A DNA stretch of 64,000 bases from Arthrobacter gandavensis (GTDB lineage Bacteria; Actinomycetota; Actinomycetes; Actinomycetales; Micrococcaceae), in NCBI RefSeq assembly GCF_009192735.1, contig NZ_VTFU01000005.1, positions 62,001 through 126,000 on the forward strand, in the 5' to 3' direction. Numbering within the stretch: the first letter of the stretch is position 1; each line of letters begins with the position of its first letter. A program made the translations under genes and the position numbers. Of this stretch, positions 43,807 through 51,597 are shown piece by piece. The notes beneath the pieces were generated by a model. It did not search any database, was not told the origin of the DNA, and worked only from the letters and a program-made list of their open reading frames with translations.

Positions 43807-43891
43807 GGTGACGTGTCCGAGCGGCCGAAGGTGCAACACTCGAAATGTTGTTTGGTGAAAGCCAACGTGGGTTCAAATCCCACCGTCACCG
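43807..43891 (+). tRNA. tRNA-Ser (anticodon CGA)
   Basis: 85-nt type II tRNA. Acceptor GGTGACG pairs with CGTCACC. The stem CAACA/TGTTG encloses CTCGAAA, giving anticodon CGA. A long variable arm and T loop TTCAAAT are present. No CCA is encoded. Confidence 0.97.
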
Positions 43892-43898
43892 CCAGCTG

Positions 43899-43944
43899 AA
43901 AAAGACCCCGGTTCCCTTGTAAACAAAGGGAAACGGGGTCTTTT
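43899..43944 (+). terminator. Rho-independent terminator after tRNA-Ser(CGA)
   Basis: AAAAGACCCCG and TTCCCTT pair with AAGGGAA and CGGGGTCTTTT around a short loop. Confidence 0.93.
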
Positions 43945-44002
43945 GCTTTGTCCTGGGGGGCAAATTCACCTGGTTGTCGGGCCCGAAGGCTATCCTCCCG
44001 GG

Positions 44003-44902
44003 CTAGAGGTCCGGATGGAGCAACGCGGCAGCCGTGGCCCGGTCCGCCTCAGCGCCGGTGGTCAGCGCGTACAGCGCATAAACGAGCGGGGAGGCCTCCC
44101 ACAGGTGCCGGGCCTGGGCAGTCAGGCCCGGGTACACGTGCCCTCCGGCCTGCTCGTACTCGGCCAGGGTCATTCGCAGCATCTCCTCCCCGCCGGCACC
44201 GTACTGGGCGGCCAGGTCTCGGGCCGGGTCGTCCACCCGTGCCGTCGTCCAGTCCAAAACCCCGGTGATGGTGCCGCCCTCGTCGAACAGGACGTGGGCA
44301 GGGTAGATCTCCCCGTGGGTCATCACGGTTTTCTCTGGCCAGCAGGTGTCGTCCTCGAGCCAGTTCCGCACTGTCTCGGACAAAGCCGGGGCTACGGTGA
44401 ACTCCGCGCTTACCCGCGCGACGTCGTCCCGCCACGCCTGGCGGACTTGCTCGGGGGAACGAACCTCTACCCCCGCTGCCTCGGCCTCCGTTGCACCCAA
44501 CGAGTGCAGGCATGCCAGCAGGCGCCCCAGACGGGCAGCGTAGTCAGGGCTGGCCGGATCCATATGCCAGAGGACGTCCCCGCTCTCGGACAGTGTCAGG
44601 CCCGGAGCACCAGGCAGGGCGGGGTAGGCGATCAGGTCGGGTGCGCGGACCCGCCAATCCGGAACCGCCACCCCTTGAGCCGCAAGAACTGGGGCCACGA
44701 GGTTGAGGATGCGGACCTCGGCGGCCATGCCCTCGGACACGTCCGCACGGCGCGGAACCCGCAGCACCCAGCGGCGGCCGGTCTCATCAGAGGCCATGAC
44801 GACGCGGTAATCCAGGCCCGCCTCAATCACGGTTGCACCCTCGGCGGAAACCTGTAGACCGTGGGAGACTGCCAGGGCGATGACGTCATCAAGCGTGTTC
44901 AT
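44003..44902 (-). CDS. Macrolide 2'-phosphotransferase-like kinase (APH family)
   Basis: 299 residues, aminoglycoside/macrolide kinase fold. The N-lobe segments GLDYRVVMA, RRWVLRVPRRADVSE and VPDWRVRAPDLIAYPALPG strongly resemble Mph(A)/Mph(E). In the C-lobe the catalytic motif reads THGEIYPAHVLF where Mph(A) has HGDLY, so the catalytic aspartate is glutamate; the metal-binding DWTTARVDDPARD is intact. The ATG at 44902 lies 10 nt after the CdsA-like stop, so it is probably the last gene of the lipid operon. It may phosphorylate a macrolide or an unknown hydroxyl compound. Resistance is not shown. Confidence 0.85.
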   Translation of the reverse strand: MNTLDDVIALAVSHGLQVSAEGATVIEAGLDYRVVMASDETGRRWVLRVPRRADVSEGMAAEVRILNLVAPVLAAQGVAVPDWRVRAPDLIAYPALPGAPGLTLSESGDVLWHMDPASPDYAARLGRLLACLHSLGATEAEAAGVEVRSPEQVRQAWRDDVARVSAEFTVAPALSETVRNWLEDDTCWPEKTVMTHGEIYPAHVLFDEGGTITGVLDWTTARVDDPARDLAAQYGAGGEEMLRMTLAEYEQAGGHVYPGLTAQARHLWEASPLVYALYALTTGAEADRATAAALLHPDL

Positions 44903-44912
44903 GGAACCATCC

Positions 44913-45905
44913 TCAGGTGTAGAAGAACCGCACGGCGTGGAAGAAGACCGGTGCCGCAAAACACAGCGAATCCAAGCGGTCCATGATGCCGCCGTGGCCG
45001 GGAATGATGGAGCCGAAGTCCTTGATGCCGCGGTCGCGCTTGATGGCGGACATCACCAGACCCCCGGCGAAGCCCATCACACAGGAGATGAACGCCAGGA
45101 GTGCGGCCATCAATGGGGAGAACGGTGTGATCCACCAGAGGGCAGCACCCAGGGCGGTGGCTGACAGCACGCCACCGATGAACCCTTCCCATGTCTTGTT
45201 CGGACTCACGCCCGGCGCAATCGGGTGCCTCCCGAGCGTTTTGCCCCAGACGTACTGCAGCACGTCGGAGCCCTGCACCACGATCAGCAGGAACAGCAGC
45301 AGATGCGCGCCGGTAGCCCCACCGGTCCCGGGCGCCGAGCCTTCGGCCGCATCCCGGCCTGCCTCCATGGCTAACGGAAGCTGCAGGAGCGCCGGGGCGT
45401 AGCTGATGGCGTAGACGCACACCATCAGCGCCCACTGAATGGCTGCGGTTCGCTGCAGGAACCCGGTGGTCTGCCCGGCGAGCGCATTACGCGTCGGCAG
45501 GAAGAGGAACGCGTACACCGGAATGAACACACTGAACATGCCGTACCAGTGCTCCCACAGGAACCAGTAGTGCAGTGCGGGAATGATGAACACCAGCCAC
45601 ACGAGCACTTTGTGGTCTCCGCGGCCGGTCGGGGAGATGGTGATGAACTCCCGCAGTGCCAGAAGTGACAGCAGCAGAAACAGCAGAATCGTCACCGTCT
45701 CGCCGGCTGCCAGGACAGCTCCTATCAGTGCGACCATCAACCACCAGGCGTTGATGCGCTGCTTCAGGTTAACGATGGTGCCTGTGCTGCCCAGGCGGCG
45801 GCCCAGCAGCCATGCGGTCACAGTCGCCAAAACCAGAACGACGACGACGCCGCCAAGGAGCTTCAGCGACGTTGAATCCAGCAACCCCAGTTCCCAGCCG
45901 CTCAC
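44913..45905 (-). CDS. Phosphatidate cytidylyltransferase-like (CdsA family)
   Basis: 330-residue membrane enzyme making CDP-diacylglycerol or a related CDP-lipid. About eight hydrophobic helices; the CTP-transfer signature is in GLVMSAIKRDRGIKDFGSII, then PGHGGIMDRLDS. GVSPNKTWEGFIGG, another family hallmark, precedes it. The GTG start at 45905 overlaps the acyltransferase stop (GTGA), showing translational coupling. Third gene of an operon with CDP-alcohol phosphotransferase and PlsC. As an operon-bound copy it may be an accessory paralogue of the housekeeping CdsA. Confidence 0.93.
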   Translation of the reverse strand: MSGWELGLLDSTSLKLLGGVVVVLVLATVTAWLLGRRLGSTGTIVNLKQRINAWWLMVALIGAVLAAGETVTILLFLLLSLLALREFITISPTGRGDHKVLVWLVFIIPALHYWFLWEHWYGMFSVFIPVYAFLFLPTRNALAGQTTGFLQRTAAIQWALMVCVYAISYAPALLQLPLAMEAGRDAAEGSAPGTGGATGAHLLLFLLIVVQGSDVLQYVWGKTLGRHPIAPGVSPNKTWEGFIGGVLSATALGAALWWITPFSPLMAALLAFISCVMGFAGGLVMSAIKRDRGIKDFGSIIPGHGGIMDRLDSLCFAAPVFFHAVRFFYT

Positions 45906-46642
45906 AGGTGGTCCTGCCCGGCCTGGTCACGAGGTGCCGGGCGGCCGTCGCCGCGCACAGAGGTATCTGTAGCTTGCGGACCCTGGTGCTTAGCGAGGAC
46001 TTCCACGATAACCTGCCGGGCGCGGGCCAGGAATGTCTGCTTGTCCTCCTCGGGATTCAGATGGAGCGGCTCGCAGAAGATGACGGTCGAGAGGTGCGGC
46101 ACCGGGATGACCTCGCCTTTGGGGAGGATCCGCCCGAGGTTGGCCAGCGTCACGGGGACCACGGGCACCTCAGGGTGGAGGCGGGCCAGCTTGTACAGTC
46201 CGCCGTGAAACTCAGCGATCGTATCGCCGTCGCCTCGGGTGCCTTCCGGGAAGATGATCAGCGAATCACCGGCCGCGAGCACCTCAGCCATGCCCTCCAC
46301 TTGGCCCTTGGGGCTGACCCCCGAGTCCGACGTGCGCTGCCGGCGGCTGCTGGAGCCGTGGCGTTCGACCAAATAGGCGTTGAAAATCTGTTCGGCAAAA
46401 GCCTTACGCACCCCAGAGCCCCAGTAGTCCTTGGCAGCCACCGGGCGGGCACGTTTCTGAAGCTCTGCCGGCAGCGCGGCCCAAATGGTGAGGAAGTCCA
46501 GATGGCTCGAATGGTTCGCGTAATAGATGGCCTGCCCCGGCAGATCCAGTTCAGATTCTCCGGCTGCCGTCACCACGCGCGCACCGGCGAATGCGCTGAT
46601 AAGTTTTGCGAGGCTGCGCCGGGAGGCCCTCCCAACGTTCAT
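45902..46642 (-). CDS. 1-acyl-glycerol-3-phosphate acyltransferase-like (PlsC family)
   Basis: 246 residues. The acyltransferase blocks are visible: YYANHSSHLDFLTIW (NHx4D catalytic), IIFPEGTRGDG (block III) and VPVVPVTL (block IV). No clear transmembrane helix, so it may be peripheral. The ATG at 46642 overlaps the upstream stop as ATGA; the in-frame extension to 46816 lies inside the previous gene and is not used. It would acylate a glycerol-phosphate-type acceptor to feed the CdsA-like enzyme next in the operon. Acceptor unknown. Confidence 0.92.
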   Translation of the reverse strand: MNVGRASRRSLAKLISAFAGARVVTAAGESELDLPGQAIYYANHSSHLDFLTIWAALPAELQKRARPVAAKDYWGSGVRKAFAEQIFNAYLVERHGSSSRRQRTSDSGVSPKGQVEGMAEVLAAGDSLIIFPEGTRGDGDTIAEFHGGLYKLARLHPEVPVVPVTLANLGRILPKGEVIPVPHLSTVIFCEPLHLNPEEDKQTFLARARQVIVEVLAKHQGPQATDTSVRGDGRPAPRDQAGQDHL

Positions 46643-47331
46643 GCCGGCAAGTCCTTGCGGGCATGCAGGGCAGTGCTGACCCGGCGCAACCGGCGGATGC
46701 AGGTAACCAGGGAGCCTGCCGCGATGAGCGCCAGCGTGCAGAACAGCGCCCATCCTTCCGGCCAGGGAAGCCACGGTTCGGCGATGGCCACCAGGACGCC
46801 GATCGTCAGCAACCACATGCGCTGCGGTTTGGCCAACGGCCCGTCAAAGAAGTTTCCCGTGCCGAGGGCTGCTCCGAGGCAGCGGATATAAGCGGTAAGT
46901 ACTGCCAGTATCGCCGCAAGGAATCCCAGCATCATCCCGAAATCGACTCGGCCGGCTGTCGCCAGCCCGGCTGTGGCGACGCCTGCTGCCCCCAGGAACA
47001 GCACATCGGAGATCCGATCCGGCAGTTCGTTGTAGATATCTCCCACCGGTGAGCTCAGGCCCTTTTCCACGGCGAGCATTCCGTCGAGCATGTTCAGTAA
47101 CAACCGCAGCGGTATACAAGCGGCAGCCGCGGCCAAAAGGACAGCACGGATGATGGCGTCATCGGTATGAGCCGACCAGATCAGCGCAGCGGCCCCCGCT
47201 GCGGCGAACACCACTGAACCAACCGAAATCTGATTGGGTGTGAGTTTCGCCGCCGCAAGAATATCCGCGGATTTTGCCGCCCACCGGCTGCTGCGCTGCG
47301 GAATTTCCCGCCTGTCCGTTCCGTGGCTCAT
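46639..47331 (-). CDS. CDP-alcohol phosphatidyltransferase-family protein with variant active site
   Basis: 230-residue membrane protein with about six helices, first gene of the lipid operon. The family motif D-x2-D-G-x2-A-R-x8-G-x3-D-x3-D appears as NMLDGMLAV, then GDIYNELPD: the first and third aspartates are asparagine and the arginine is valine, while the second and fourth aspartates remain. It belongs to the CDP-alcohol transferase family but has an altered metal site, so its alcohol acceptor or activity may differ from PgsA/PssA. Start ATG 47331 with GGAA 8 nt upstream. Followed by plsC- and cdsA-like genes with overlapping stops. Confidence 0.88.
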   Translation of the reverse strand: MSHGTDRREIPQRSSRWAAKSADILAAAKLTPNQISVGSVVFAAAGAAALIWSAHTDDAIIRAVLLAAAAACIPLRLLLNMLDGMLAVEKGLSSPVGDIYNELPDRISDVLFLGAAGVATAGLATAGRVDFGMMLGFLAAILAVLTAYIRCLGAALGTGNFFDGPLAKPQRMWLLTIGVLVAIAEPWLPWPEGWALFCTLALIAAGSLVTCIRRLRRVSTALHARKDLPA

Positions 47332-47358
47332 GTAGAGTTTCCGTTCATTTGGCCCTTT

Positions 47359-47380
47359 GCATTAGCTCATACGCTAATGC
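47359..47380. promoter_or_regulatory. Perfect inverted repeat between phospholipid operon and DedA-like gene
   Basis: Eight-base half-sites GCATTAGC and GCTAATGC flank the six-base spacer TCATAC, in the 124-nt divergent promoter region. It is a typical operator size and shape for a MarR- or TetR-type dimer. No such regulator gene adjoins it. Confidence 0.6.
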
Positions 47381-47455
47381 GGGCCGAGCTGCGGAACCGG
47401 CAGCAACCCGCGGTCAATCCCATGGTTTCGCTTCACCTTTCATTACAGTGTGAGC

Positions 47456-48079
47456 ATGAAAGCCCGGCGCGAAACAGACTTCCGGAATGCCCTGCGGGAC
47501 CACGGCATCGCCGGCGCCTGGGGCTTCGCAGAAGCGACGTTCTTTTTTGTGGTCCCTGATGTGTGGACGTCCAGGGTGGGGCTGCGCCGGCCGAAACGCG
47601 CGCTCGGCACCACGGTCTCGGCCCTCGGCGGTGCAATTGCCGGAGGAGCCGTGACCTACTGGTGGGGCCGCAAGGTGGCCGCCAACACCTCGCGTAAGGC
47701 GCTGGCGAAAGTTCCGGCGGTCACGGATGCCATGATCAGCGGCGTCGAGCAGGAGATAGCCGAGTCCGGCCCCGCTTCCCTGCTGCGGGGACCCACCCGC
47801 GGTGTCCCTTACAAGCTCTACGCGCGGGCAGCCGGACTGCAGCGGACCCCGCTCACGGCATTCCTTGCCTGGAGTGTGCCCGGCCGAATGATCCGGTTCC
47901 TGGCGGTGACAGCAGCAGTATCCGGCATCGCAGCCTTGGGCCGGCGCTGGTTCCCCGGAATGTCCGAACGGCGCATCTCGACCGTGTTCTGGCTGTGCTG
48001 GGCTGCGTTCTACGCGGTATTCATTCCACTGAAGTCCCGCCGAGGGTCAGCCCAGTCCCGGCAGCGCATCGCTCGCTGA
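47456..48079 (+). CDS. Small DedA/YqaA-like membrane protein
   Basis: 207 residues with about four hydrophobic segments. The N-terminal GFAEATFFFVVPDVW combines an acidic residue, phenylalanines and PD in a half-inserted helix, and PTRGVPYKLYARAAGL has the GxPYK pattern. Both recall DedA/VTT-type lipid scramblase relatives, but the homology is by eye. The start is ATG 47456 (or GTG 47450). There is no ribosome site, and TACAGT at 47444-47449 could be a -10 that gives a leaderless mRNA. Divergent from the phospholipid-synthesis operon, suggesting a linked membrane-lipid role (inference). Confidence 0.7.
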   Translation: MKARRETDFRNALRDHGIAGAWGFAEATFFFVVPDVWTSRVGLRRPKRALGTTVSALGGAIAGGAVTYWWGRKVAANTSRKALAKVPAVTDAMISGVEQEIAESGPASLLRGPTRGVPYKLYARAAGLQRTPLTAFLAWSVPGRMIRFLAVTAAVSGIAALGRRWFPGMSERRISTVFWLCWAAFYAVFIPLKSRRGSAQSRQRIAR

Positions 48080-48194
48080 GGCTTCCGGAAGGTTTTCCAC
48101 AGCCGCATCCAGCTCGCTTGTTTCCGGTTTCCGCTTCGCGTTGTATCTGCTCAACACAGATACCAATACCCGGCGCAAGGAGAACGGTCCTGCC

Positions 48195-48656
48195 ATGAAG
48201 TTCGACCTCACGGCGCAGAGCCTGGAAGGCGCACCCAAGGGCCCCGCTGCCCCGAAGGGAACGGCGGATGGAACCTTTGTGGTCATGCCGGAGGCCGTCA
48301 TGGCAATCCTGGCTGAGGCGCAGACAACGGCCACCGGGTTCAACCAGCTCTTTACAGCTGCCGAGGCCAACATCACCAGCCTGGCGGATGTTTGCAAGGC
48401 CCCGCCCGTCACCACTGAGCTCAGCACCTACTCCACGTTCATTCTCAAGCGGACCATCCGTACCGCTGGTGGCCGGATCACTGTTGCCGTGGACGCTGTT
48501 GCCAATGCCGTCCTGGCTCTCATCCAAGGCGATGAAGCGATGAGCGACACGGCGCGGGAAGCCGCAGCCGCCGCAGCCCAGGACCACGTTGATGATGCTC
48601 CCGGCATCGATGACCGGCCAAGGCACACCGGCCGCGGCCCGGCACAGGCCTTCTGA
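48195..48656 (+). CDS. Small helical protein paired with the type VII-style toxin
   Basis: 153 residues. ATG at 48195 with AAGGAG 12 nt upstream. Predicted almost all helix (VMPEAVMAILAEAQTTATGFNQLFTAAEAN and further helices) with an Ala/Asp-rich C-terminus and no signal peptide or membrane helix, as in ESX/WXG100-type partner proteins or DUF6507-like families. Its TGA overlaps the toxin ATG by one base, so the two are translationally coupled. Likely a secretion partner or chaperone for the toxin. This role is inference from context. Confidence 0.72.
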   Translation: MKFDLTAQSLEGAPKGPAAPKGTADGTFVVMPEAVMAILAEAQTTATGFNQLFTAAEANITSLADVCKAPPVTTELSTYSTFILKRTIRTAGGRITVAVDAVANAVLALIQGDEAMSDTAREAAAAAAQDHVDDAPGIDDRPRHTGRGPAQAF

Positions 48657-50341
48657 TGAATTTTGGCCTGGCCGAGTTTGAGCAGCGGCTCCCGGATCCG
48701 GACGCCATCCGCACCCATGCTGCCGAAACCATGGACATTGGTGAACGTGCCCAGGAAATCATGAACTCCGTCGGAGGAACATGGCTCAAACTCACTGCAC
48801 CGGAAATCTATGAGGTGCAGGGAAACGAGAAGGTTTTCACGGTTCTGGACACTTCCATCGCCAAGATGGAGGCGTTGACCACCTCCACCATCCAAATCGA
48901 TACCCTGATGCGAGCCTATGCCGATTCCGTTGATTGGCTCAAAGTGCGGATGCAGGGCATCAAAGTGCGGGTTTCGGACTTCAACCGCGATTACCCGGAA
49001 TCCGAGAAGGACGAGTGGGACAACGACGCCGCTGTTGTTGCCACCCGCAATACCCTGGCGTCCGACGTCGGACGCCTCCACTCAGACCTGGACGAAGCGC
49101 AACGGGAAACCGCCGCTCGAATCACCCACATCACCGGTTCCGACCGAACCTATGGCGAGACCGGCAAGGGCCTTGATACCGAGGTAATTGCCTACGGGTT
49201 CGGCTACTCCGACTACGCTGCGGCATTCTCCGGCGGGTACCTGTCCACGGATTTGCCCTGGTGGCGGGACACCATGAACTTTCTCGCCGACACCCGGGAA
49301 GGCGTGCCACAGGCAGCCTGGGAATTCGTCACCGGCCTGGGCGTACTCATCGGTTTCCAAGGTTGGGGAAAAGCTGGATCCGCGTGGACGGGCATGTACC
49401 GGACCGGCGAGAATATCGTCATCCTGGGAACTGGTGTTGCCGGTCCTCAGCGCCGGCAGCAGGCGCTCGACGAAATGACCCTCCTCGGACAAGACCTGAT
49501 CCGTATGGACCAGTGGCAGTCTGACCGCCCCGGCCTGGCCTTGGGCGGCAACATCTTCGATATTGGTTCCCTCTTCATCGGAGGGGCCGGCGCTGCCGGT
49601 GGCGCCGCTAAAGCCGGGGCTAAGGCCGGGGCAGGCGCCGGCGTTAAGGCAGGGTCAGCGGCTGGTCACCTCGGCCGCAAATCCTTCCCGCTGAAACCTT
49701 CCCCGGCGGATTGGCCTGAAGCCCGAAAACTGATCCCTCCCCTGCTGGAGGGCGGCCCTCTCCCCGTGACTCCGCAGCCGCTGCCCGAAAACACCACTGC
49801 GCGCAGGGAAGGCAAGGGCTCCGCCGGAGGCAAGCCATTTTCCAGCACCTACAGCCCTCACGGCAGGGATCCGGCCCGACAGCCTCAGGTGGGGGACGCT
49901 GACGGCGGCAATGGTTCCTTCCAGGATGTGGAACCGCGCAGCATCCACGGCGCACCGGAGCAGCAGTACATCACCGGTATCGATCGTGTGCATGACACGC
50001 AGGCCCGCGAGTACGTCCTATTAAAAAGGGACGGAACAGAGGTTGCTTTCGATGGACATGATTGGCGCGGGGACCCTCCAAAGGAATACTTCACGGAGGT
50101 CAAGGGCCACCTCGATTTCCTCGACTCCATCAAGCCCGATTTGCTCGCCATTAGGCTGGAGGGAATGATCCAAAAAGAGCTAAGGGGACAAATCGAAGCC
50201 CTCGAACACTCGGCCGCTCCGGGCTATCTCCACGAGTGGGTTTTCACCGAAAAGGTGGTCATGGACACCTTCGAGCGGGTCATGCGCCGGTACCCGCAGT
50301 TACGCGGAAGAATTTCCGTCAGATTCGAGCCCATGCCATGA
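48656..50341 (+). CDS. Type VII-style polymorphic nuclease toxin, Tox-REase-5 C-terminus
   Basis: 561 residues, no signal peptide. The N-terminal 170 residues are helical like ESX/LXG delivery domains. A Gly/Ala-rich hinge follows near 305-335, then a variable linker. The last 130 residues match the Tox-REase-5 restriction-endonuclease fold: QQYITGIDRV, a FDG-type GTEVAFDGHDW, YFTEVKGHLDF with the E-x-K catalytic pair, and the helix GQIEALEHSAAPGYLHEWVF. It should cleave DNA in a competitor cell. Translation is coupled to the small upstream gene, and the immunity gene starts 37 nt downstream. Secretion by type VII is inferred; no ESX core genes are present. Confidence 0.85.
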   Translation: MNFGLAEFEQRLPDPDAIRTHAAETMDIGERAQEIMNSVGGTWLKLTAPEIYEVQGNEKVFTVLDTSIAKMEALTTSTIQIDTLMRAYADSVDWLKVRMQGIKVRVSDFNRDYPESEKDEWDNDAAVVATRNTLASDVGRLHSDLDEAQRETAARITHITGSDRTYGETGKGLDTEVIAYGFGYSDYAAAFSGGYLSTDLPWWRDTMNFLADTREGVPQAAWEFVTGLGVLIGFQGWGKAGSAWTGMYRTGENIVILGTGVAGPQRRQQALDEMTLLGQDLIRMDQWQSDRPGLALGGNIFDIGSLFIGGAGAAGGAAKAGAKAGAGAGVKAGSAAGHLGRKSFPLKPSPADWPEARKLIPPLLEGGPLPVTPQPLPENTTARREGKGSAGGKPFSSTYSPHGRDPARQPQVGDADGGNGSFQDVEPRSIHGAPEQQYITGIDRVHDTQAREYVLLKRDGTEVAFDGHDWRGDPPKEYFTEVKGHLDFLDSIKPDLLAIRLEGMIQKELRGQIEALEHSAAPGYLHEWVFTEKVVMDTFERVMRRYPQLRGRISVRFEPMP

Positions 50342-50378
50342 TCTCCTCCGCGAACACCCAACCAGATAGGTTGACGTC

Positions 50379-51125
50379 ATGAAAAAGACCGTTGCAGAGC
50401 TCTTCACGCCGGAAGACGGCTGTGTCTTCATCCCCCTGATGTGGGGCGGGCGGAAAGAGACTCCGGCAGAGGTTGTTGCCAGGGCTGCGGCAACCATGGA
50501 GGCTCTCGTCAGCGCAGTGCCTGAGAACGCGGCCCAGGAGCTTTCTTGGATGCGGATCGCCGACGACGGCCTGGGCTACACCCCGGCACCAAGCACGGCG
50601 GCAGATCTGAAGGCTCTGGCCGCTGAGGAAACAGACCGCGATCCGGGGCCCACAACCCTCCAGCTGCTGCTCTTTTCCGGCAATCCGGAAACCGGCCTCA
50701 TTGCGTCTTTTGGGTTGAGTGCCGGCGCGGAACAGACCTATTTGGGCAACAGCTGCACCATCACCCTCGAGCAGGGATACCCGCTCGGAACAGCGGAAGG
50801 TGCCCAGGCCCTGTTCCGGGAACTGGTGCGTATCTGGCAGCCGGAGTCGGCGATCCTGAGCACCGACCGCACCGTCGCGGAGATCGAGAATCTCTATGAC
50901 ACCTATGCCGGATATACGAGCTGGATCTCGCTTGAGTCCTTTGGAGTTCCGCCACGCCTGGAATCGGCCGCCGCCGAGCGTTTCGGGGACGGAACCCTCC
51001 TCACCGCTGCCGAGTGGACCATCGAGGGAATCCGCAGGATGCACCAAGAGCTGCTCGCCCTGCGCGTGCCGTCCCTTGCGGCTGCAGCTGAAGTCCAAGT
51101 CGTCCCGCAGTTCCCAGTCCGGTAA
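50379..51125 (+). CDS. Imm52-like immunity protein
   Basis: 248-residue soluble, acidic protein directly downstream of the nuclease toxin. It starts with ATG in MKKTVAELFTPEDGCVFIPLMWGGRKETP. Mixed strands and helices, with FRELVRIWQPESAILST and WISLESFGVPPRLE, look like the Imm52 family, which in polymorphic toxin loci is associated with Tox-REase-5. Its role would be to bind and silence the nuclease domain in the producer. Family call moderate; functional role strong from position. Confidence 0.8.
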   Translation: MKKTVAELFTPEDGCVFIPLMWGGRKETPAEVVARAAATMEALVSAVPENAAQELSWMRIADDGLGYTPAPSTAADLKALAAEETDRDPGPTTLQLLLFSGNPETGLIASFGLSAGAEQTYLGNSCTITLEQGYPLGTAEGAQALFRELVRIWQPESAILSTDRTVAEIENLYDTYAGYTSWISLESFGVPPRLESAAAERFGDGTLLTAAEWTIEGIRRMHQELLALRVPSLAAAAEVQVVPQFPVR

Positions 51126-51257
51126 CGCCTCACCAGCGGCAGCGGTCCCGCCCCGCTTCGGAGCAAGGAGTTAACCTGTTCCCAGCATCGGTCAGGGGGC
51201 CTATTCTGGGCCGCAGACCGGCAACCCCGGATTGCCGGCAAATCGACGGAGGCCGTT

Positions 51258-51533
51258 ATGTCGATACGCATCCTCAGGGCCGATGGACCCGCTGAAGAAC
51301 TTGAAGACACTGCCGAGCTGAAGTACTCCTACCAAGTAACCGGGGGCGGAACGCTCGTCATCCTGGAAGCCGTGGACGAGGGGCGCTGGCTGGTGCGGAA
51401 AGAAATCTCAGCTTCGCGCTGGAACGAGGTTTCCGGGCGGCGGTACATCGGTGATACTGCAACCGTGGGCGGGGTTGAAGGCGGCAAGGCCGAGGACCGT
51501 TCCAAAACCAAGCTTCCACCGCAGCGGGCCTAG
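51258..51533 (+). CDS. Small hypothetical protein next to the toxin cassette
   Basis: 91 residues, ATG 51258 with GGAGG 7 nt upstream. Beta-rich (LKYSYQVTGGGTLVILEAVDEGRWLVRKEISASRWNEV is broken by glycine turns) with a charged Lys/Arg tail, no membrane segment. I do not recognise it. A short hairpin (CCGGCAA/TTGCCGG, 51219-51239) and the promoter region separate it from the immunity gene, so it may have its own promoter. It could be an additional small component or unrelated. Confidence 0.6.
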   Translation: MSIRILRADGPAEELEDTAELKYSYQVTGGGTLVILEAVDEGRWLVRKEISASRWNEVSGRRYIGDTATVGGVEGGKAEDRSKTKLPPQRA

Positions 51534-51555
51534 GTCAGGGGTTTCGGACCGGCAT

Positions 51556-51591
51556 AATTAATCCGCGTGGCCTTACTCCACGCGGTTAATT
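51556..51591. terminator. Bidirectional terminator between small gene and GAF-ANTAR gene
   Basis: AATTAA and CCGCGTGG pair with CCACGCGG and TTAATT (one bulged base), a loop of seven bases; AT-rich ends suit both directions. Confidence 0.88.
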
Positions 51592-51597
51592 CATCCG

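Noticed and set aside
3042-43891. tRNA genes as phage or island attachment sites
   Set aside because: No integrase, no direct repeat of a tRNA 3' end nearby, and each tRNA is followed by its own terminator.
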